64,000 nucleotides of DNA from Chlorokybus atmophyticus (lineage: Eukaryota > Streptophyta > Chlorokybophyceae > Chlorokybales > Chlorokybaceae), in NCBI GenBank assembly GCA_009103225.1, contig RHPI01000810.1, positions 621,450 to 685,449 on the forward strand. The letters are read 5' to 3'. The stretch's first letter is position 1. Every line of letters begins with the position of its first letter. Made by a program: the position numbers and the translations under genes. The notes below the pieces were generated by a model. It was not told the DNA's origin. It saw nothing but the letters and a program-made list of their open reading frames with translations, and ran no database searches. Positions 58,243 to 64,000 of the stretch are shown piece by piece.

Positions 58243-58738
58243 TGTCACAGTCCACTTGATCATAAAAGACTTGGTGCTTTTATTGTCGATTTGTGGTTAT
58301 CTGATCATTAGATAACATGATGTACCTTCCCGTAACATTCCCCCCACTTCAAAACGCTGACGTCACCGGCCCCACTGCTAAGGCCGGGTTTATACAGGCC
58401 CATACCGGTCAACTGCGCACCAAGCGCGCCTTTGTCGGCCCCACAGGTCGCATCGCCGCGATAGGCATATCGCGTCCTGCCGCGCCGACTGAACTTCTCA
58501 GTTTGGCGCGACTGCCATCAGGCAAGTCGCGACCCTTCGATGATGGCACTTATGAAGTGACCATTTACGATGTCAACTGGATCGAGAAACAACGACCGCG
58601 GAATTCGTGTGCAAGGCAGGAATCGAACCCGGGTCTCAAGCTGCGATACCAAAGTCACAGCCCACTCGACCATAAACCATACAAGACTAGGTGCTTTTAT
58701 TGTTGATTTGTGGTTATTTAATGTACCTTTCCGTTACA
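58243..58738 (-). mobile_element. Miniature LTR retrotransposon (TRIM), non-coding
   Basis: Two direct repeats, 58243-58337 and 58653-58738, about 80% alike, flank about 315 bp. Read on the minus strand the order is LTR (TGTAACGGAAAGG...), a primer site TGGTATCGCAGC (58640-58651) one base after the LTR, an internal part, a polypurine tract GAAGTGGGGGGAA (58338-58350), then the second LTR (TGTTACGGGAAGG to CTGTGACA). Flanks ATGAG and CTGAG agree at 4 of 5 bases as a target duplication. No conserved coding domain is present, so movement would need enzymes from another element. An open plus-strand frame across it (58317-58706) is not considered real. Confidence 0.82.
58619..58672 (-). promoter_or_regulatory. 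tRNA-like Pol III A box and B box at the TRIM LTR/primer-site junction
   Basis: On the minus strand, A-box match TGGTCGAGTGGG (58661-58672, inside the LTR) is followed after 31 nt by a perfect B box GGTTCGATTCC (58619-58629, internal). Spacing suits an internal Pol III promoter. A D-arm-like GGTC..GACT pairing exists, but no proper acceptor stem, so it is not a functional tRNA. The other LTR keeps the A-box match only (TGATCAAGTGGA). Confidence 0.6.
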
Positions 58739-58743
58739 CTGAG

Positions 58744-60008
58744 GGCCCCTGAGGGTGCTGGGACAATAACTGCCATTAACAGCTTACTGCAACTCGCGAT
58801 AGCTACATAATGGCAGTCTTTGTCACCTTCACACGCACTCTGACGTTAATTGCCATAGGCAGTTCACAACTGCTTGCAGACTGCTAGTAGTGGCAACATA
58901 TATCACATCAGTGACATACAAGGCTTTTACGGCTTGTAACATTGACAAGCTATGTGCTAGCATGTATCAATGCTCTGTGCGTAGTAACATGCCCCAGAGT
59001 CCCAAGGAGACTTGGACCAACCTTGAGCACACCTGCCAAGCTCTACATAGCTTGACAAGCGGGATCCTCACTTAGTTCTTCTTACTTACCACAAAAGTAA
59101 AGAACCGAGAGTGACTTTTGCCAGCCCTATGGGCGTGACACATGTAGCCGGTGCCACAAGTGCTGTTGACGATGCTAGAATGGAGGGCAATACTTAGAAT
59201 TAGACCATGTACATATATCGTAATGTGAAATGATCATCACATGTACTTCACTACTAGCTTGCAATAGCGTTATTCCTCTATGCAAGACCATACCACAGTG
59301 TTCACAGTCTTCGTGTAATAACAAAGACTTTGTGGACCCTACAACTGCTTTGTTTACCACCCACCATTTGCATTTTCTACAGCACACCGCAACCGGATAT
59401 ATTAGATTATGTTCGGTGGTGATTGTGAATGGACGATAAAACCAAACGCAATATGACCATGATCCGTTACGCGTAACTCTTGATTACATCCAACATGGGT
59501 TGCGGGGTTGCACGCATGAAGTATTATTAAACTCTAAAAACGTCAACTTTGAATCTGAAAAGGTATGACTTGGTACCGTTCTAATAGTGGGTGCTGAAAT
59601 TTGATTCCCTATCAACATGACAACTCAGTCCCTCGATACATATATATAAGCCAACCCTGAGGAACAATTGACATGTACAAGGCAGAATCATCAGCACATG
59701 CAACCTAGCAGCTATCATGTACCGCACGCTCCACTGCACATTGCATGTATGCATGCGCTGCTGTAAGGACATTAGTGATTTACCCAAGGAATGACCCTTG
59801 TGCGCCAGTCGTGTTCATTGCTGCCCACTTTGCCGTCTAGCACTGCATGCGTACAACGCAAACAATGTATGCAGCCACACGCGCTGAGTTGGGCAAAGCC
59901 ATTGTGGAGAAAAGACTATACAAGTTAGGATACAAGCAGTGGTTTTCTCTGACACCCGTCTACAGCGCAGCTAACATATCGCAGCAACTTCTGCTGCACC
60001 GCGACGCA
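58744..60008. other. Intergenic spacer
   Basis: Downstream of the hAT-derived gene's last recognised exon. Further exons of that gene could lie here, but none was recognised. No RNA gene or clear repeat. Confidence 0.45.
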
Positions 60009-61114
60009 TCAGCCCACACCCTTTTCATCCAGCCGGTCGAGTATGCGCTCAGCAAGTGCCTTGCTTGAGGGTAGGGTGACGGCCGGTCTGAGAAACTCAA
60101 ACAGCTCTTTGACTTCTGGGACATCGACCCTGCAAACAACACTGGCTTGAACCCAACAATAACTGTGCTCGCGCTCTTTGCATGTTGACCATGCTATTCA
60201 AGGCCAAACACAAGCACGTTGGCACACACACCCGCACACCTGCATCCACACAACGCGCTCGTGTGCAGGCAAATTTGCACAAGCTCACAGACACGCACAA
60301 GCATGCGCAAGCAAGTGAGCGGGCGCAAGTGAGTGAGCGGATGCATGCGGAAGAGATGATACTCGGTTGGTTGCTGCTTCATATTGCACTTGTCTAGCAC
60401 TCACCAATGAAACGGCAGATGGGCAGCAATTGTGGCCTTGATGAGTAGCTTCTCCAGTCGCCGCTGCTCGAGCTGGTTGAGCGGCACATCCTTGGCGCTG
60501 TACGCCACAGCCGCGGCAGCCCTCTTGACCGCCCTCGGCGGCGGGTGCTCGTTAATGTTAATCTCGCCACCACCACCGCCACCATTAGCTGCAATACCCC
60601 CAATCATCACGCCATTGTTGTTGGCGTTGTTGGGGTTGCTGTTGTGCTTGTTGGCGTGGGCGTGCGCGTTGGAAGTGGAGGTGGTGTTGCCGGCTGAGGT
60701 TGAGGCGCGCGTGCGCTTCTTAGCCTGGTGTTCGCGTCCCATCTGATTAACATCAGGCTGCTGGTGCGGGCAGTTGGCGAGGTGGCGGTGCATCTCATCG
60801 CTGGTGCCAAGACAGTGCCCTTGCGTTGGAGTTGGCGCATCCCCCAGCGCATGACACGCACGGCATATCGCACCATAGTGATGCGTGTTGCGCTTCTCAG
60901 CCGTTCTGATGAAGTATTGCCAAACTAGCAGCTTTGTGTCGCTGCCCCCGCCTCCACCTCCTCCCCCTCCCCCACCCACATTCCCCACATTTCCAACAGT
61001 GTTGTTCCCCCCTGCTGTCTCTGATGCTGTTGACGACGCTGCCAGCATCATCTTTCTGTTCCTGCTGTTGATTTCTTGCCTATGCTGCTCTGGCTCTTTC
61101 TGCAATGCACGCAT
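60009..61114 (-). CDS. BED zinc-finger, hAT transposase-derived protein (partial or decayed)
   Basis: Exon 1 (60405-61114) encodes 236 residues: a Gly-rich spacer, then a BED-type finger starting VWQYFIRTAEKRNTHHYGAI with Cys84, Cys87, His111 and Cys115. An Asn/Ala/Gly-rich linker and the helix LEQRRLEKLLIKATIAAHLP follow. A phase-2 intron joins exon 2 (from 60129), reading VDVPEVKELFEFLRPAVTLP then SSKALAERILDRLDEKG, the start of the DUF659-like region of hAT transposases. An in-frame TGA follows at 60009-60011, unless a donor at 60020 (AAAAGG|GTGTGG) leads to a further exon. No catalytic core or dimerisation domain was found. It may be a decayed transposon or a domesticated BED-finger DNA-binding protein. 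It is divergent from the TFIIIC gene. Confidence 0.65.
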
Positions 61115-61817
61115 ACCGTAAGGCCAAACAACGCATGGTCAAGATCAGCAACGCTACTCGCGAATCGGGGTGAAACACAGCAGCAGCAGCAAGATTGAAC
61201 AGACCAGACATACACGCACATTCCAGCAAGCAATGCAATGCCTGCGGGAAAAACGAGTATATGCGTGATGTACACGCATATAGAACGCGTTTTTGCCTGT
61301 GTCTTGCGAGCCAGCACATATGCTTTCATGTTTTGGACTGCACACACATGCTTACACCTTTTTTATTTCTCCTGGCAATTGGCGAAGCATAATGTAGAAA
61401 AGGATTTTATTTCTAGAAGTAAAAAAGCATATACAAGCGGCAAACCATCAACACAACGTGCGCCGTGCTACGGCAAGCGTAAGCAACAGCAGCAGAGAGG
61501 CAGCGCTCACCTACGACGCAGCCTGCGCCTGTCCGCCAGGCCGGCAGGCCCCGCAGCAACATTGACAACTTGGGCAACAAGCTGGCCACCCTGGACGACG
61601 ACACCGCCTCCGCCGCCACCCCTGCCGCCGCCGCTAAGCGCAAGAAGACGTTAAAGAGCAGTTAAGGCACTTAACGGTTGTCGCTTGCGCTTGGTTTAGA
61701 CCATGGTTAAGCGTCAATCAAGCCGCATGGCAGAGATTAAGTTGTTATGGCGGAGTGTTAAGATTTTGTTTGGATAGCTGCAATTGCTGCTGTGGTCGTT
61801 AAGATGCTGCGCACAGC
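61115..61817. other. Divergent spacer, BED-finger gene / TFIIIC gene
   Basis: 703 bp between divergent start codons. It contains GCC-rich sequence (61600-61640) and otherwise nothing assignable; probably both promoters. Confidence 0.5.
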
Positions 61818-64000
61818 ATGGAGCAGGAGGCGGCGGCGGCGGTGGCGGCGGGAGACCTCCCACTGGATGACCGCCTGGCCCTCGCCGTGGACTACCCCGC
61901 GTTTGTGCAAGATGAAGCCGCTGCGCTCCGCACCCTCGGCGGCGAGGACGCCATTGCCGCCGCTAGGGTAATGCACAACTCTCTCTCACACAAGGACGCA
62001 TGCTTACTTGTGTGTATACATGCTTACTTGCGTGCATCCACATGCACGTACTCAGATTCCTTTCTTTTTATTTCAGAGTAGAGGCAGTTTCTTGGAGCTA
62101 CGTTTTCGCCCTGGCGACGTGTTTTCGCACCCTCTGTACGGCGACCTGCAGCGCACATGCAACCTGCTGCTGCGCGTACGCGTGAAGAAGAGGAGGAAGA
62201 AAAAGAGGAATAAATTGAACCATGACGCAGAACAAGAAGAAGCAGAAGGGGATGAGGATGGAGGAGGAGGTGGAGATCAAGGAGGAGGACAAGGAAGGTG
62301 TATGGATGCAGAAGCAGGTCAGAGCTTTGCATGCAAGCATACTAGCTGCACCGTTGCATGCATGCGTGCAAGCATGCAAGCCTTATGACTGAAACTACAA
62401 GATGTGGAATGTTGCCGGTCTTGCTCACTCACTCACACACGGTTGCATGCACGTACTCAATCAATACACAGACACACGCATGCACACTCGTGCACGCTCG
62501 CACGCGCAGCCACTCACCCAGCCACTTCTGACTGCAGGTCAGATGCTGCGCAGGTCGAGTCCAAAGTGATCGCAAGGATCGCGAGCACTTTCTGCTTTCA
62601 GGTAACGCCATGAAAGAAGAAGACGACGCGCGTGTGTGTATGTGTGTTGCACTGGCATGCACGCACATACATATCGCTATGTTAGGGTACACGCAGTCCC
62701 TCCACCCCTCCCAACCCAACCCACCTCAACCCAATTCAAATTGTGTTTCACTGGCAGGGCATGGCGGACTTCCAGTACGTTCCCGACGCGGCCGCGGCAC
62801 CGGCGGTCGAGCGACTGAGGCCCGAAGCCCTCGTGATGATGGAGGAGAAGGACTTTCTCTCACAACCGGACCCGATGCTCATCGTGCCGCCCATCTTCTC
62901 GAAAGTGGACATACCGCAGGTGAGTAAAACTGTGCGTGTGATGCAGTTGTGCGAACCCTTGTTGAGTCGAATGCTTGTTCTCCATATGAAGGCTCGTGCA
63001 TTGCACGTGTATCAGCATGCGTGCGTGCATGATGCTTTGTGTATATCGAGTTGCAGGTCTTGACTCATCTCTGTCAGGACTATGCCTACCATGGCAAGAT
63101 TGCTGCTGCACTGGATAGCACGTCAGGCTCGACGCGTGTCGATTTTGCAGACTCTCAAGCACCCTCAGGTAGTGTACGTGTGCATGCCTGTATGACAGAG
63201 GAGCAGACGCTCGCTGCCGCGTGACCACGCAACACATATCCACATACTCAACGCATTCCCTGCAGGTCCCACAAGTCAGCACGTGCAGCAGGCGGAGGAG
63301 CGTCCGGAGTGGGTGGAGCTGCTGTCGGGGTTGTTTGCCGAGCGGCCGATATGGTCCAAGGCGGCGCTGAGGCCGCGCGTGCCACTCGAACTCGCGCCCC
63401 ACCTCAAGCTCTACCTACCGGCCGTCGCCTACGTGTTCATGGCCGGCCCATGGCGCCTGCTACACATCAGGCGGGTGGATTTGTTGTTGGCGCGCGACTG
63501 TGCGCACATGGTGGCGTGCACTTTGCAGTCGCGTAGAGTTGTGTCCAGTTATGCAGGTGGCAAGGGCTTTGTACGTGTGCATGTGCGTGATTGCTGTGTA
63601 TGCATCTGTGTCTGTGCGTTTGTATATGTACCAACATGTATCTGTGCATGTTTTGTGGTTAGCTGTATATGTACGCGCATCTGTACATGTACATGTGCGT
63701 ACCTTTACTTATGTGTACATCTGTGAACGTACATGTGTGTGAGTGCGCACGCACTCGCGTGTGGTTATGCGCGTGCGTGTGTGTGACTTGCTGCTGAGCA
63801 TTAAAGAGACCAGTTGCCTTGTGTTCGCAGGTATGGTGTGGACCCGCGGAAGGACTCGAAGCTGCGAGTGTACCAGATGTTGGACTACCGGTTGCCGGCG
63901 AGCCTGGACGCGCAGCGCAAGGCGGCGGGACGGCGTCGCGCGCTGTTCTACCGGCGCAGCGACAACCGCACGCCCATCGGACGCTACCAGAGCCTCCACC
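61818..64000 (+). CDS. GTF3C5: General transcription factor IIIC subunit 5 (tau95/Tfc1/Sfc1 family), 3' truncated by window
   Basis: Subunit of TFIIIC, the complex that recognises the A box of tRNA-type Pol III promoters. Exons 61818-61967, 62077-62297, 62538-62601, 62758-62919, 63057-63168, 63266-63470 and 63831 to the edge, in phase, giving 361 residues so far. Exon 1 has AVDYPAFVQDEAAALRTLGG then GEDAI, the tau95 N-terminal signature. Exon 2 has SFLELRFRPGDVFSHPLYGD and LLLRVRVKKRRKKKR followed by an acidic/Gly-rich loop. Later come GMADFQYVPD, MLIVPPIFSKVDIPQ, ERPIWSKAALRPRVP, YVFMAGPWRLLHIRYGVDPR and KLRVYQMLDYRLP, all typical of the DNA-binding part. The donor after HI(R) reads AG|GCGGGT, another candidate GC-AG intron demanded by phase. 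Confidence 0.92.

Noticed and set aside
58590-58700. A functional tRNA gene on the minus strand
   Set aside because: A box, B box and a D-arm-like stem are present, but the acceptor stem and anticodon arm do not pair. The region is better explained as TRIM LTR plus primer site.
58317-58706. A 129-residue plus-strand protein
   Set aside because: It runs antisense through the TRIM LTRs, primer site and polypurine tract and has no recognisable domain.
1-64000. CRISPR arrays, operons or other prokaryotic systems
   Set aside because: No regularly spaced repeats with spacers were seen. Genes carry spliceosomal introns and organelle targeting peptides, so the DNA is nuclear.

Overview
The window is nuclear DNA from a eukaryote. 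Protein-coding genes are split into many short exons by GT-AG introns of roughly 60-460 bp, intergenic spacers are 0.5-3 kb, and plant-type retroelements are present. The gene content points to a green alga on or near the streptophyte line: a class III HD-Zip homeobox protein with a MEKHLA domain, a thylakoid-lumen FKBP of the FKBP20-2 type, a plant-like membralin, a CNX3-like MoaC and ATG11. An early-diverging alga such as Mesostigma or Chlorokybus would fit. That placement is inference; no rRNA or plastid marker is in the window. The genetic code is standard: TAG, TAA and TGA all end host genes.

Layout, left to right. 1-1180: broken Tigger/pogo transposase (-). 2628-4910: class 3 fatty aldehyde dehydrogenase (+). 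6505-9900: membralin (-), with one frameshift. 11295-14031: YTH-domain m6A reader (+). 15797-17473: thylakoid FKBP20-2 (-), head to head with TIM21 (17559-19212, +), only 85 bp between start codons. 19661-20006: duplicated hairpin-bearing repeat. 20684-27326: Ty3/gypsy chromovirus with 5-bp target duplications, two unequal LTRs and many inactivating changes. 30535-32096: HD-Zip-MEKHLA regulator without a START domain (+). 35038-37074: second broken pogo-type transposase (-). 38998-41885: sideroflexin (-), divergent from MoaC (42342-44154, +). 45796-50862: ATG11 (+). 52725-53185: direct repeats ending in a fold-back palindrome. 57066-57933: assembly gap. 58243-58738: a miniature LTR retrotransposon (TRIM). 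60009-61114: BED-finger hAT-derived gene (-). 61818 to the right edge: TFIIIC subunit 5 (+, partial).

The host genes are unrelated housekeeping and regulatory genes and do not form a pathway cluster. Two divergent pairs may share promoters: FKBP20-2/TIM21 (plastid and mitochondrial products) and sideroflexin/MoaC (both probably mitochondrial). Most gene models were built by hand from splice sites, reading phase and family conservation. Nearly every junction keeps phase; exceptions are stated in the entries.

The most interesting items are the START-less HD-Zip-MEKHLA protein, the TRIM whose LTR/primer-site junction carries Pol III A- and B-box motifs and whose termini resemble those of the nearby chromovirus, the row of three perfect stem-loops present in only one chromovirus LTR, and three phase-supported GC-AG introns.
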